Positions 46,491 to 56,416 are shown, numbered from the stretch's first letter. The stretch: DNA of 64,000 nucleotides from an uncultured Clostridia bacterium (GCA_947166275.1 CAMVDP010000004.1:1-64000), one strand, 5' to 3'. Notes: generated from the sequence alone by a model not told the origin. A program made the numbers and translations.

Positions 46491-48488
46491 TTGATCAGAT
46501 TTTATGAAGATAACGGCGGACTTGTAATGAGACTGCGCAATGAAACGCTTCGCATAGACGGCTGGGGAAAGAACGGTCTCAGACTCAGGGCGACAAAGCT
46601 TGCCCGTATGCCGGAGCATGAGCACGCGCTCACCGAAAAGGTGCCGCATGATGCGAAAGTCAGCATCGACTCCGTGAATAAATGCGCCGAGATCGTAAAC
46701 GGACGGCTCAAAGCCACAGTGAGCTTCGTGGGACTGGTGTGCTTTTACCGCGACGATAAACTGATATTACAGGAATACCACAGCTGCTATGGGGGCTCGA
46801 TACGTAAGCACCCGATCTGTTATAAGATACTTCCGCGTGAGTACAAGGGCAATTCATCCGATGATTTTAAGCTTACGGTGCGCTTTGAGTCTGATCCTGA
46901 CGAGAAGCTCTACGGTATGGGGCAGTATCAGATGCCGATACTCGATCTCAAGGGATGCGTGCTGCCGCTTGAACAGCGCAATTCCCAGGTGTCTGTGCCG
47001 TTCGTGATCTCTGACCGCGGCTATGGTATGCTCTGGAACAACCCTGCGACAGGCGAGGCTGCTTTCGGAAAGAACATAACCAAGTGGACCGCGGACGAGA
47101 CCGACATGGTGGACTATTGGATCACCGCGGACGAGACTCCTGCAAAGATCGTCGAGAACTATACAGAATGTGTGGGTCGTGCGCCCGTAATGAGCAAAAA
47201 CTACCTCGGACTCTGGCAGTGCAAGCTCCGCTACCGCACGCCCGAAGAGGTGCTCGAAGTATTCCGCAGGTATAAGGAGCTCGGCATTCATCTTGATGTC
47301 ATCGTCATCGACTTCTTCCACTGGCCGTATCAGGGCGACTGGAAGTTCGACGAGAAATACTGGCCGCAGGATAAGGTGCGCGCAATGGCGGACGAGATAC
47401 ACGCCGAAGGTACGAAGATCATGGTATCGGTATGGCCGTCCGTTGACAAGCGCAGCGAGAACTACTATGCAATGGATCAGCACGGGCTGCTGAGCTCCAC
47501 AGAAACCGGCTCGATACAGACCTACGATTATCAGGGCGACTGCGGCACCGTGGATTTCTTCAATCCCGAGGCGCGCAAGTTTGTCTGGGAAACGTGCAAG
47601 CGAAACTACCGTTCGCTCGGCATAGACCTGTTCTGGCTGGATAACTCCGAGCCCGACAGCACCACATACGATTTTGACAATTACCGCTATTACTCCGGAC
47701 GCGGCTCAAAGGTCGGCTGTGAGTACCCGAAGATGTACCTCAAGGCGTTTTGCGACGGATTTACAGCCGACGGCAACGAGGATATCGTGAACCTCGTTCG
47801 CTCCGCGTGGGTGGGCAGCCAGAAGTACCGCGGCCTTGTATGGACAGGAGATGTGCAGTCCAATTTCGAGGCGTTCCGCGATCAGGTCATCGCCGGTCAG
47901 AGCATGGGACTCGCGGGTATTCCGTGGTGGACGACTGACATCGGCGGCTTCATGACCGACAGGCACGATGACCCCGATTTCATCGAGCTGCTTATCCGCT
48001 GGTATCAGTTCGGCGTATTCTGCCCCGTGTTCCGTATGCACGGTGACAGAGGCCCCAACTGGGAGATACCTGCGCTTGACGACCGCGATTTCGGCGGCGG
48101 ATATCTGTACACCGGCTATCCGAACGAGATCTGGAGCTACGGCGACGAGTGCTTCACAATAATGAAGAAGTACCTCGGTGTCCGCGAATCGCTCAAAGAC
48201 TATATTTCCGGTCTCATGAAGCAGGCATCGGAGACCGGCGCTCCGCTTATTCGCACCATGTTCTTCGAATTCCCGGAGGATAAGCGCTGCTGGGAGCTTC
48301 CCGATCAGTTCATGTTCGGCTCGGATTACCTTGTGGCACCGATACTTGAGCTCGGAGCGCGTGAGCGCACAGTCTATCTGCCTGCGGGCAAGTGGCAGTC
48401 GCTTGAGGACAAGCAGGTCATAGACGGCGGCGCTACCGTCACTGTCCCGGCTCCGCTCGATGTGATACCTGTATTCAAGAAAGTCTGA
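46491..48488 (+). CDS. Glycoside hydrolase family 31 (alpha-xylosidase-like); TTG start proposed
   Basis: KSIDLFWLDNSEPD-type motif (GIDLFWLDNSEPDS), VWTGDVQSNFEAFRDQVIAGQSMGLAGIPWWTTDIGGF. Confidence 0.94.
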   Translation: MIRFYEDNGGLVMRLRNETLRIDGWGKNGLRLRATKLARMPEHEHALTEKVPHDAKVSIDSVNKCAEIVNGRLKATVSFVGLVCFYRDDKLILQEYHSCYGGSIRKHPICYKILPREYKGNSSDDFKLTVRFESDPDEKLYGMGQYQMPILDLKGCVLPLEQRNSQVSVPFVISDRGYGMLWNNPATGEAAFGKNITKWTADETDMVDYWITADETPAKIVENYTECVGRAPVMSKNYLGLWQCKLRYRTPEEVLEVFRRYKELGIHLDVIVIDFFHWPYQGDWKFDEKYWPQDKVRAMADEIHAEGTKIMVSVWPSVDKRSENYYAMDQHGLLSSTETGSIQTYDYQGDCGTVDFFNPEARKFVWETCKRNYRSLGIDLFWLDNSEPDSTTYDFDNYRYYSGRGSKVGCEYPKMYLKAFCDGFTADGNEDIVNLVRSAWVGSQKYRGLVWTGDVQSNFEAFRDQVIAGQSMGLAGIPWWTTDIGGFMTDRHDDPDFIELLIRWYQFGVFCPVFRMHGDRGPNWEIPALDDRDFGGGYLYTGYPNEIWSYGDECFTIMKKYLGVRESLKDYISGLMKQASETGAPLIRTMFFEFPEDKRCWELPDQFMFGSDYLVAPILELGARERTVYLPAGKWQSLEDKQVIDGGATVTVPAPLDVIPVFKKV

Positions 48489-48502
48489 CGTATATACATA
48501 GC

Positions 48503-48534
48503 GGGGAGCTCATGTAAATGAGCTCCCCGTTTTG
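48503..48534. terminator. Bidirectional terminator
   Basis: CGGGGAGCTCAT-GTAA-ATGAGCTCCCCGTTTTG. Confidence 0.88.
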
Positions 48535-48535
48535 T

Positions 48536-50029
48536 TTATGTGCGGAACGGTGCCAGCGGCAGACCTTCCTTGCTGTAAACCGGTATTTTGTCGGTATAGT
48601 TCGTCCACAGGTAACGTACGTGCTCGGGCTCGGGAACATCGGGGCTGAACACGCGTACAGTTCTGCCCGACACCTCGAAGTCGGCGGGATAGTACACCTC
48701 GTCGGCTCCCGCGATCTCAAAGCCGGACTTTTCGCCGCGTATCTCAAGCTCTGAAGCGGCGGTGGTGTGTATCATCATTATGCTGCCCTTGCGAATAGCT
48801 CCGGCGAATAACGGCGCGGTGCTGCCGCGGTCTGCTCCGGTATACCTGACGGTTATTGCCTGATGATACAGGCGCTCGGCAACGACTTCCTTGTCATGCG
48901 GATGTATCTCGTTGAACTCGCCGCAGTCTATCGCGACGGCAAGTCCGGTATTACGTATAGTTCTGTATGCCTTATCCTGCGCTTCGCGGATAAGACACCA
49001 GTTTTTCCTGTCCGTGTCGTCCTTGTATAAGTGCATCGGCAGCTGCACGATAAGGAACGGCAGCGAATCATCGCCCCAGTCCGTGCGCCAGAGGTCGATG
49101 AGCCCGCGCAGAAGCTTGTAGTAGTTCTGCGGGTTATCGTCGTCGCTCTCGCCCTGATAGTACAGGAACCCCGCGAGGGTGTACGGACAGACGACCTTTA
49201 TCATGCTGCGGTAAAGCGCTGTCGGGCTGCACGGGTTCAGCGGCAGAGGAGGCCCCGGGTAGCGGCACTCGCCGCAGGCTTTCAGGCAGCCGTCCCAGGT
49301 CGGGTCGGGAGTGTTGCTGTAATACTCGGCACTTTTGCGGTTCCATTCGTTGTGGTATGTCTCGTACTCGCGGTACTCGCGGGTCATCTGCTCCTCGGTC
49401 TTGCCATCGGTCGCCGCCAGGTATTTGTCGTAGTCGAAGCGCATATCAGCGTCCTTTTCAAGACTTTCTGCGCTCATCCAGTGGCACGCCTTTGTGCCGC
49501 CCCAGTTGCACCCGATGATGCCTACCGTGCAGCCGAGAGTCTCGGAGAGCTTCTTTGCGAAGATATACCCTACCGCCGACCAGCATTTTGCGGTCTCGCT
49601 GTCAAAGAGCTGCCAGCCGTTGTTGGTGATCTTTTCCTCGTAATCCGGCTCGCCCTCGACGATCTTCCGCGTGTAGTAGAAGCGCACCTTCACGCCCGCG
49701 TCGTTTTTCAGGTGCTCGCTGCCGGTGGTGCAGTTCTGCAGCTCAAATTCCATGTTGGACTGCCCGCCCGCGAGCCATACCTCGCCTGCCGCGATATCGG
49801 TGAACGTCCTTGTGAAGCCCTCGGCGGATACGGTCATCTCAAAGCCCACGCCTGCTGAGAGCGGGGGGAGCTTCACGAGCCATTTCCCGTTCCTTACATG
49901 TTCGGAGGCGCTGCTGCTGCCGAGTGTGACGGTGACCTTTTCGCCGTCGCTTCCGGTGCCGAAAACGGAGATGTCCTTATCTCTCTGCAATACCATGTGG
50001 TCGCTGAACATCGGTGATATTCTTATCAT
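48536..50029 (-). CDS. Sialate O-acetylesterase-like carbohydrate esterase
   Basis: MFSDHMVLQRDKDISVFG, EVWLAGGQSNMEFEL, GIIGCNWGGTKACHWMS, LAGFLYYQGESD. Confidence 0.93.
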   Translation of the reverse strand: MIRISPMFSDHMVLQRDKDISVFGTGSDGEKVTVTLGSSSASEHVRNGKWLVKLPPLSAGVGFEMTVSAEGFTRTFTDIAAGEVWLAGGQSNMEFELQNCTTGSEHLKNDAGVKVRFYYTRKIVEGEPDYEEKITNNGWQLFDSETAKCWSAVGYIFAKKLSETLGCTVGIIGCNWGGTKACHWMSAESLEKDADMRFDYDKYLAATDGKTEEQMTREYREYETYHNEWNRKSAEYYSNTPDPTWDGCLKACGECRYPGPPLPLNPCSPTALYRSMIKVVCPYTLAGFLYYQGESDDDNPQNYYKLLRGLIDLWRTDWGDDSLPFLIVQLPMHLYKDDTDRKNWCLIREAQDKAYRTIRNTGLAVAIDCGEFNEIHPHDKEVVAERLYHQAITVRYTGADRGSTAPLFAGAIRKGSIMMIHTTAASELEIRGEKSGFEIAGADEVYYPADFEVSGRTVRVFSPDVPEPEHVRYLWTNYTDKIPVYSKEGLPLAPFRT

Positions 50030-50135
50030 GCTGTGCTCCTTTGTTTTTCGTTTTCTCCCGCAGTGCGGGAAAAGCTTTTATTAACTGATTATATCACATC
50101 CTCACAAAAATGTCACGCGTTTTTTTCATAATCTA

Positions 50136-50164
50136 TTGCCATTTTGTATCGTTTGTGGTAAAAT
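50136..50164 (+). promoter_or_regulatory. sigmaA-type promoter
   Basis: TTGCCA-N17-TAAAAT. Confidence 0.6.
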
Positions 50165-50167
50165 ATT

Positions 50168-50302
50168 ACTGCGGCAGATATTCGTTTATGGCTCTGATCT
50201 TTCTGTCAGGCGGATATGTGCCGCAGCAGCATGGCTTGTATTTTTACGGTGCGTGGGCTTGCTGCTGCGCGGTTTTGCTTTGCGCAAAATAATGAGCACC
50301 GT
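50168..50302 (+). promoter_or_regulatory. Structured leader with interleaved/competing helices
   Basis: TGCGGCA (~50170) vs TGCCGCA (~50219); GCCGCAGCAGCA (50220-50231)/TGCTGCTGCGCGG (50260-50272); ACGGTGC (50246-50252)/GCACCGT (50296-50302). Confidence 0.4.
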
Positions 50303-50317
50303 AGAAAGGAAGAAATA

Positions 50318-51667
50318 ATGAAAAGAATGAGGAAATTCTTGTCGCTCCTGCTGGTCGGAGCGATAGCGGTAACGTCGCTGCTGTGCGGAAGCGTGACAGC
50401 AAGCGCGGCGAGCAGCAAGACGGCTCTGCTGTCAACGGCTCTGTCACAGGTCGACAGCAAGGCGGATAGTTCTTTAGGTCTCGGACAGGATATTCTGGCG
50501 CTATACAACAGCAGTGACGATTCCGGTTGCTTGGGTTTTTACCGTATAGGAAGCGAGGAGATAAAGGCGTGGAGAAGCTCGGGAAAGCTCAAAGCCACCA
50601 AGCTGACCGCCGATGACACATTGCTGAAAAGTTCGGGATGCATTAGCGATATGACGTTTGCTTACGGAAACTATGCTTTATTCTATTCAATTGCCGATGA
50701 TGTTACGACATACCATGTCGTAAAATACAACAAATCAAAGAAAACGCTTACCACGATATATTCCACGAAAAACTTCATAGGCGTATCGGGAGACGGCTCC
50801 ATGTCTGAGTTTATCTGGAACCAAGACACACGCAAGCTTCAGGTCAGAATACTCAATAACAAGGCAAAGCTCGTAAAGAAACTTACTTACGATTATTCCG
50901 CGGATGATAGTTATGGCTGCTGGAACGCCTTCAGATGCGGCAATGATAAGGCGTACGTCTCGTATTATCGTGAAAGTGAGCTCGATATTTCATCTGATGG
51001 GGATATAAGGGGCGGAAATATAATAGCCATCGATAAAAACGGGAAAACAAAGACCGTATCGGATTTTGTCAGCACGGAAGTTGTTGTCGGCGTCAACTAT
51101 GTCGCTTTTGACCATCGCCCGATCGATGGGATCAGCTATGTGTGTCTCACCTCGAAGAACAAGGACTACGACACCTTCAATCTGAGATATTATACCGACG
51201 AAAAAAGCATGGATGAAGCAGACTTTTATACGATCTGTGACTTCGGGACAAAGATCTACGGCACAAAGGCGATAGCCGCATATAAAGGCGGAACGAACGA
51301 AGACCCCGTATACAAGTACGTTCTCGTAAACATCAGCAGCAACAAGCGTTTAAGCAAAGTTTATGATTACATGTTTACACGTAATGACGGTGAGATGTTC
51401 TGCGCGGTGAACTCAAAAGGTCAGAGAGGGTTCGTGGATTCGAAGGGTAAGGAACTCGCCATTTTCGATGCCGCGGACTGTTTCGCCGGAAACGGAAAGT
51501 ACGCCCCCGTTATCAAGGACGGAAAGATATACCTTGTAGACAAGAATATGAAGCAGATATCAAAAACGATAAAGGCGGACGAGGATTCTGAAGTCTGGAC
51601 TGTTGGAGACGAGCTGTTCTCATACCGGTACGGCAACAAGATCTATTATATGACAACAAAGAAATAA
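50318..51667 (+). CDS. Secreted protein of unknown function
   Basis: Signal peptide MKRMRKFLSLLLVGAIAVTSLLCGSVTASAA; AGAAAGGAAG RBS. Confidence 0.8.
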   Translation: MKRMRKFLSLLLVGAIAVTSLLCGSVTASAASSKTALLSTALSQVDSKADSSLGLGQDILALYNSSDDSGCLGFYRIGSEEIKAWRSSGKLKATKLTADDTLLKSSGCISDMTFAYGNYALFYSIADDVTTYHVVKYNKSKKTLTTIYSTKNFIGVSGDGSMSEFIWNQDTRKLQVRILNNKAKLVKKLTYDYSADDSYGCWNAFRCGNDKAYVSYYRESELDISSDGDIRGGNIIAIDKNGKTKTVSDFVSTEVVVGVNYVAFDHRPIDGISYVCLTSKNKDYDTFNLRYYTDEKSMDEADFYTICDFGTKIYGTKAIAAYKGGTNEDPVYKYVLVNISSNKRLSKVYDYMFTRNDGEMFCAVNSKGQRGFVDSKGKELAIFDAADCFAGNGKYAPVIKDGKIYLVDKNMKQISKTIKADEDSEVWTVGDELFSYRYGNKIYYMTTKK

Positions 51668-51671
51668 TGAA

Positions 51672-51704
51672 AAACGCCCCGGCAGGTATCCTGTCGGGGC
51701 GTTT
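51672..51704. terminator. Bidirectional terminator
   Basis: AAACGCCCCGGCAGG-TAT-CCTGTCGGGGCGTTT. Confidence 0.85.
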
Positions 51705-51709
51705 GAAGC

Positions 51710-51910
51710 TTACTTCATGTTGTACTTCTTCTTGAACTTGTCTACGCGTCCGCCCGCGTCAACGAGCTTCTGCTTACCGGTGAAGAAAGGGTGGCACTTG
51801 GAGCATATTTCTACCTTGATGTCCTTTTTAGTGGAACGTGTTTCAAAAGTAGCTCCGCACGCGCACTTTATTGTTGTAGCTTCATAGTTCGGATGAATTC
51901 CTTCTTTCAT
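51710..51910 (-). CDS. rpmE: 50S ribosomal protein L31 (Cys/zinc type)
   Basis: [27 protein letters not shown]...[31 protein letters not shown]. Confidence 0.97.
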   Translation of the reverse strand: MKEGIHPNYEATTIKCACGATFETRSTKKDIKVEICSKCHPFFTGKQKLVDAGGRVDKFKKKYNMK

Positions 51911-52040
51911 GCCGTCACCGCCTTTTCCTTGCAATATTTCATCATTGGGGAGCAACCCAATGACCGTTGTCGATTAAACATTATATCATATACACGGGGT
52001 TTTGTCAATAGTTTTGTGATATTATTTTGCGGCGCACGCC

Positions 52041-53075
52041 TTAAGCGTTCAGCAGCTCGGAGAACACATTGCCGTTGAATGTGCCATGGTGATCTTTGGT
52101 AGGCGGGTTCTGGGTGAAGTCCACTTCATACTCATAGAGTTTGCCGGATTTGCCGGTGGTGAGACTTGTTACTATTATAGAGTAGGTGTGTACGTCTGTA
52201 CCGCTTACTTCCCACTCGATCTTTCGGGTAAGGCTCAATTCCTTGATCTCGGTCTTTTCTGGGATAAGCGTGCCGTCGCAGTAGTACTTGAGCTCGAACT
52301 CGCCCTCCGTCTTGTTGTTTATGGTGAGAGTGATAGTAGCGGTGCGCGACGCGGAGGCATTCTCGCCGGCTATAGTTATCTCGACGCGGGTGTTGGGCTC
52401 GACTACCCTGTCGGGATCGATGCCTTGCGAGATAACGGTTCCGGGTTCCTCGGACGAGGTGTCATCATATATTATAGAGAATGTAATGTTGTTATCGGTG
52501 GCGAGCTTGGTGGCATCTTCGATGGACATGCCTACGAAATCCGGCATGTGTATCTCCTGAACTGCCGAGCCGAGGCTCACGTAGCATATTACCGTTGAGC
52601 CCTTGTCTACCATGGTGCGCGCGGACGGGATCGTGCTGATGACGCAGTTACGCGTTACAGTCTCGCTGTCATTGTAGACCATTTCGGGGACAAGTCCCTG
52701 CTTCTCGATGAGCAGCTTCACATCGTCGTAGTTCCTGCCGGTGTAGTCATCGACCTCCACCTGCTTTCCGCCAAGGCTTATTTCGACGGTGATCTCCTCG
52801 GCCTTCTTTATCTTTGTGCCGGGAGCGGGGGACTGGGAGATGACCTCATCCTCTTCGGCACGGTCATCGTACTTCTCGTCGAAGACGATGTTGAGCTTCG
52901 GGTACTTCATCTCGATCTGTATGCGGGTAAGTCCCGAGAAATCGGGCACTTCCACGCTGTCCGGGTCGGCGGTGGTGGTGACTTGTGTGGTCTGTGACGG
53001 TTTGTTGCCGCCGTCGCATGCCGAAATGCACAATACCATTAATAAAGCAGTCAAAACCGCAAATAATTTTTTCAT
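52041..53075 (-). CDS. PASTA-domain lipoprotein
   Basis: Lipobox LCISAC; repeated VPDFSGLTRIQIEMKYP.., VDDYTGRNYDDVKLLIEKQGL.., MPDFVGMSIEDATKLATDNNI.. PASTA units. Confidence 0.9.
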   Translation of the reverse strand: MKKLFAVLTALLMVLCISACDGGNKPSQTTQVTTTADPDSVEVPDFSGLTRIQIEMKYPKLNIVFDEKYDDRAEEDEVISQSPAPGTKIKKAEEITVEISLGGKQVEVDDYTGRNYDDVKLLIEKQGLVPEMVYNDSETVTRNCVISTIPSARTMVDKGSTVICYVSLGSAVQEIHMPDFVGMSIEDATKLATDNNITFSIIYDDTSSEEPGTVISQGIDPDRVVEPNTRVEITIAGENASASRTATITLTINNKTEGEFELKYYCDGTLIPEKTEIKELSLTRKIEWEVSGTDVHTYSIIVTSLTTGKSGKLYEYEVDFTQNPPTKDHHGTFNGNVFSELLNA

Positions 53076-53279
53076 TACCTATCTGTTCCTTTCGTTCTAA
53101 ACAGCTTTACGGTGAACATAAACGCTCACATCATAATATATCACATCTTTGCGGTTTTGTCAATCGGCATATATTGACTGCGGGCGGAGCTTTTTGTCGA
53201 TATATGGTATTGCGCATCGCCGCATGGGTCAGCGTTTCATCGCTTAGGGGCATATTTCTGTTAAATTTTCAAAAAAGCC

Positions 53280-53308
53280 TTGACAAATACGATCAAATGT
53301 GATAAAAT
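53280..53308 (+). promoter_or_regulatory. sigmaA-type promoter for rpmG-secE-nusG
   Basis: TTGACA-N17-TAAAAT. Confidence 0.8.
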
Positions 53309-53468
53309 ATGTTTACCTCAAAAAGGGGCTTATTTTTTTGTGCGGTTTTTATGGAAGCGCTCCGCACAGTGCTCCAAGGCGGTCAAAGGGACTGCTGCGC
53401 GGTAAAACGCCGCTTTGAGGGAGGCTTTATCCGTTCATGCGAACGGCAGTAAAATAGGAGGTGCCGAA

Positions 53469-53618
53469 ATGAGAGTTAAGATCACACTCGCCTGCACAGA
53501 GTGCAAGCAGCGTAACTACAACACCAAGAAAAACAAGAAGAACGACCCCGACAGAATCGAAATGAACAAGTATTGCAGATTCTGCCGCAAGCACACTCTC
53601 CATAAGGAAACCAAGTAA
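53469..53618 (+). CDS. rpmG: 50S ribosomal protein L33 (Cys type)
   Basis: [49 protein letters not shown]. Confidence 0.97.
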   Translation: MRVKITLACTECKQRNYNTKKNKKNDPDRIEMNKYCRFCRKHTLHKETK

Positions 53619-53629
53619 GGAGGATCTAA

Positions 53630-53884
53630 ATGGCGAAGGAAAAAGAGACATCGAATGTAAAAGCTGTCGCGGCGGCTGCGACCCCGAAACAGAAGCGTTC
53701 GATCGTCAAGTATTTCAAAGACGCAAGATCCGAATTCAAAAAGGTAGTGTGGCCGTCAAGGAAACAGGTATTCAACAACACGATCGTTGTCATTGTGTCT
53801 TTGGTGGTATCGGGCATTGCAATATGGGCGCTTGATACGGGCTTTGGCTCGCTTCTGCTGCTCATGCTTGGAAGAAAAGGCTGA
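53630..53884 (+). CDS. secE: Preprotein translocase subunit SecE
   Basis: YFKDARSEFKKVVWPSRKQVFNNTIVVIVSLVV. Confidence 0.95.
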   Translation: MAKEKETSNVKAVAAAATPKQKRSIVKYFKDARSEFKKVVWPSRKQVFNNTIVVIVSLVVSGIAIWALDTGFGSLLLLMLGRKG

Positions 53885-53910
53885 AATCAAACGGTATAGG
53901 AGATTAGTCC

Positions 53911-54453
53911 ATGTCAGAAGCTAAATGGTATGTCCTGCATACCTACTCGGGTTACGAGAATAAGGTCGCAAACGACATCAAAACGATAGCCGAAAACAGA
54001 AATCTTCAGTCACTCATCGAGGACGTTACGGTCCCGCTCGGACCTGCGACCGATGATTACGGGAAGCCCATTCTCGACAGAGAGGGCAACCAGAAGATAG
54101 ATAAGCTGTTCCCGTGCTATGTTTATGTCAAGATGGTCATGACAGATGAAACATGGTATATATGCCGCAATACAAGAGGTGTCACAGGATTTGTAGGCCC
54201 CGGATCAAAGGCTATACCGCTTACGAACGAAGAGGCAGAGAACCTCGGCGTGGCGAAGAGAGCTTCCGCTCCGTCAGTCAAGGTCGGCGATCTCGTCAAG
54301 ATAGTCTCGGGACTGAGCAACCTTATCGGATTTGAAGGCACCGTTCAGGAGGTCAACGAGGAAGAGGGCAAGGTCACTATCTCGCTCATGATGCTCGGAA
54401 GAGCAACAAATACGACCCTCGAGCTCTCCGCGGTGGAAAAGGTCAACGAATAA
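53911..54453 (+). CDS. nusG: Transcription termination/antitermination protein NusG
   Basis: KWYVLHTYSGYENKVANDIK...KLFPCYVYVKMVMTDETWYICRNTRGVTGFVGPG, KOW domain. Confidence 0.97.
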   Translation: MSEAKWYVLHTYSGYENKVANDIKTIAENRNLQSLIEDVTVPLGPATDDYGKPILDREGNQKIDKLFPCYVYVKMVMTDETWYICRNTRGVTGFVGPGSKAIPLTNEEAENLGVAKRASAPSVKVGDLVKIVSGLSNLIGFEGTVQEVNEEEGKVTISLMMLGRATNTTLELSAVEKVNE

Positions 54454-54512
54454 CACGGCAGATGATCTCAGTCAGAAAACAGTTCTTTACATTTTTTTGG
54501 AGGTAAAACAAA

Positions 54513-54938
54513 ATGGCTCAGAAGGTAGTCGGATTTATCAAATTACAGATCCCCGCGGGAAAAGCAACTCCCGCACCGCCGGTAGGACCCGCACTCGGTC
54601 AGCACGGCGTTAACATCATGGCGTTCACAAAGGAATTCAATGAGCGCACAAAGAATGACGCGGGTCTTATAATCCCGGTCGTTATCACAGTTTACGCAGA
54701 CAGAAGCTTCACCTTTGTTACCAAGACTCCCCCCGCAGCAGTTCTTATCAAGAAGGCTTGCGGAATCGAGACTGCTTCGGGTACACCGAACAAGACCAAG
54801 GTAGCCAAGATCACAAAGGCTCAGGTAAAAGCTATCGCGGAGCAGAAGATGCCCGACCTCAATGCCGGATCGGTAGACGCGGCTATGTCTATGATCGCCG
54901 GCACCGCTCGTTCCATGGGTATCGAAGTGGTCGATTGA
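54513..54938 (+). CDS. rplK: 50S ribosomal protein L11
   Basis: [31 protein letters not shown]. Confidence 0.98.
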   Translation: MAQKVVGFIKLQIPAGKATPAPPVGPALGQHGVNIMAFTKEFNERTKNDAGLIIPVVITVYADRSFTFVTKTPPAAVLIKKACGIETASGTPNKTKVAKITKAQVKAIAEQKMPDLNAGSVDAAMSMIAGTARSMGIEVVD

Positions 54939-55006
54939 TCAGGAGTTCAACAACATAATGTAAGTGGGAGGTCACAGACCGTTTGACCACAAGGAGGATA
55001 ATAATT

Positions 55007-55699
55007 ATGAAGCATGGTAAGAAATATAATGAAAGCGTAAAGCTCGTCGATTCGGCAAAGCTTTACGAAGTCGCAGAGGCTTGCGATCTCGTTTGCAAGA
55101 CCGCTAAAGCTAAGTTTGACGAGACCGTCGAGCTTCACATCAGACTCGGTGTCGACTCCCGTCACGCTGACCAGCAGGTAAGAGGCGCCGTAGTTCTCCC
55201 CAACGGTACAGGTAAGACCGTAAGAACTCTCGTTTTCACAAAAGGCGAGAAGATCAAGGAAGCTGAAGAAGCAGGTGCGGATTTCATCGCTGATGACGAT
55301 ACAGTAAAGAAGATCCAGGACGGTTGGATGGATTTCGATGTTGTTATCGCTTCCCCCGACATGATGGGCGTTGTAGGTCGTCTTGGTAAGGTGCTCGGTC
55401 CGAGAGGCCTTATGCCGAACCCCAAGGCTGGTACGGTAACTCCCGAGATCGGCAAGGCTATCGCTGATGCTAAGGCAGGTAAGATCGAGTACAGACTCGA
55501 CAAGACCAACATCATCCACTGCCCCATCGGTAAGGCATCCTTCGGTATGGATAAGCTCTCCGAGAACCTCGAGGCTCTTATGAGCGCTATCGTAAAGGCT
55601 AAGCCTGCCGCTGCAAAGGGTCAGTATATCAAGAGCTGCGTCGTAACGTCCACAATGGGCCCCGGCGTTAAGATCAACCCCGCTAAATACGGTGCGTAA
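55007..55699 (+). CDS. rplA: 50S ribosomal protein L1
   Basis: [44 protein letters not shown]. Confidence 0.98.
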   Translation: MKHGKKYNESVKLVDSAKLYEVAEACDLVCKTAKAKFDETVELHIRLGVDSRHADQQVRGAVVLPNGTGKTVRTLVFTKGEKIKEAEEAGADFIADDDTVKKIQDGWMDFDVVIASPDMMGVVGRLGKVLGPRGLMPNPKAGTVTPEIGKAIADAKAGKIEYRLDKTNIIHCPIGKASFGMDKLSENLEALMSAIVKAKPAAAKGQYIKSCVVTSTMGPGVKINPAKYGA

Positions 55700-55716
55700 T
55701 CAGAACTCGCACGTTC

Positions 55717-55745
55717 AAGGCTCTCCCGTTCGGGGGAGCCTTTGT
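55717..55745 (+). terminator. Terminator after rplA
   Basis: AAGGCTCTCCC-GTTC-GGGGGAGCCTTTGTGTGTTTTTG. Confidence 0.75.
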
Positions 55746-55793
55746 GTGTTTTTGACTGCTTTTCCCACGTGAGAAATAGTTTGCAAAAATATG

Positions 55794-55822
55794 TTGACAA
55801 ATCCGATGATATGTAGTATAAT
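55794..55822 (+). promoter_or_regulatory. Perfect-consensus sigmaA-type promoter
   Basis: TTGACA-N17-TATAAT. Confidence 0.85.
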
Positions 55823-55874
55823 ATAAATATCCTAATACATACGTAAATAGTAGGATATAGAAAGGATGATAAGT

Positions 55875-56378
55875 ATGAATGAAAATCTCAGAAAGATAGT
55901 AACATCGGCGGCGTTTGCGGCGCTGACTTGTGTGGCGACTATGCTGATACAGATCCCCACGCTCACCAAGGGCTACGTGAACCTCGGCGACTGCGTGGTA
56001 CTTCTTGCGGGCTGGCTCTGCGGAGCAAAGTGGGGAGCCGCGGCGGCGGGTATAGGCTCGGCGCTTGCGGATATGATCTCCGGCTATGCGATATACGCTC
56101 CCGGAACATTCGCAATAAAGGCGCTCATGGCTGTTGTCGCGGCTGCTGTCGCTTACGGTCTGCGTGAGCGTTCCGTCGTGTCCCGCATCGCCAGCGGTGT
56201 GGCCGCGGAGCTCGTAATGGTGACCGGCTACTTCCTGTATGAATGGCTGTTCATCACCGGATCCGCTGCAACCGCAGCTATCGGCATACCCGAGAACCTG
56301 ATACAGGGCGGTGTAGGCGTTATCGCAGCGACTGCCGTAATGGCCGCAAAGCCTGTTCACGCGCTGAAGTTCAGATAA
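55875..56378 (+). CDS. ECF transporter S component-like membrane protein
   Basis: AAFAALTCVATMLIQIPTLTKGYVNLGDCVVLLAGWLCGAKWGAAAAGIGSALADMISGY. Confidence 0.85.
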   Translation: MNENLRKIVTSAAFAALTCVATMLIQIPTLTKGYVNLGDCVVLLAGWLCGAKWGAAAAGIGSALADMISGYAIYAPGTFAIKALMAVVAAAVAYGLRERSVVSRIASGVAAELVMVTGYFLYEWLFITGSAATAAIGIPENLIQGGVGVIAATAVMAAKPVHALKFR

Positions 56379-56387
56379 GGTGCGCGT

Positions 56388-56416
56388 TTGACATTATATC
56401 CGTAATGTGATATAAT
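56388..56416 (+). promoter_or_regulatory. Perfect-consensus sigmaA-type promoter
   Basis: TTGACA-N17-TATAAT. Confidence 0.85.
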
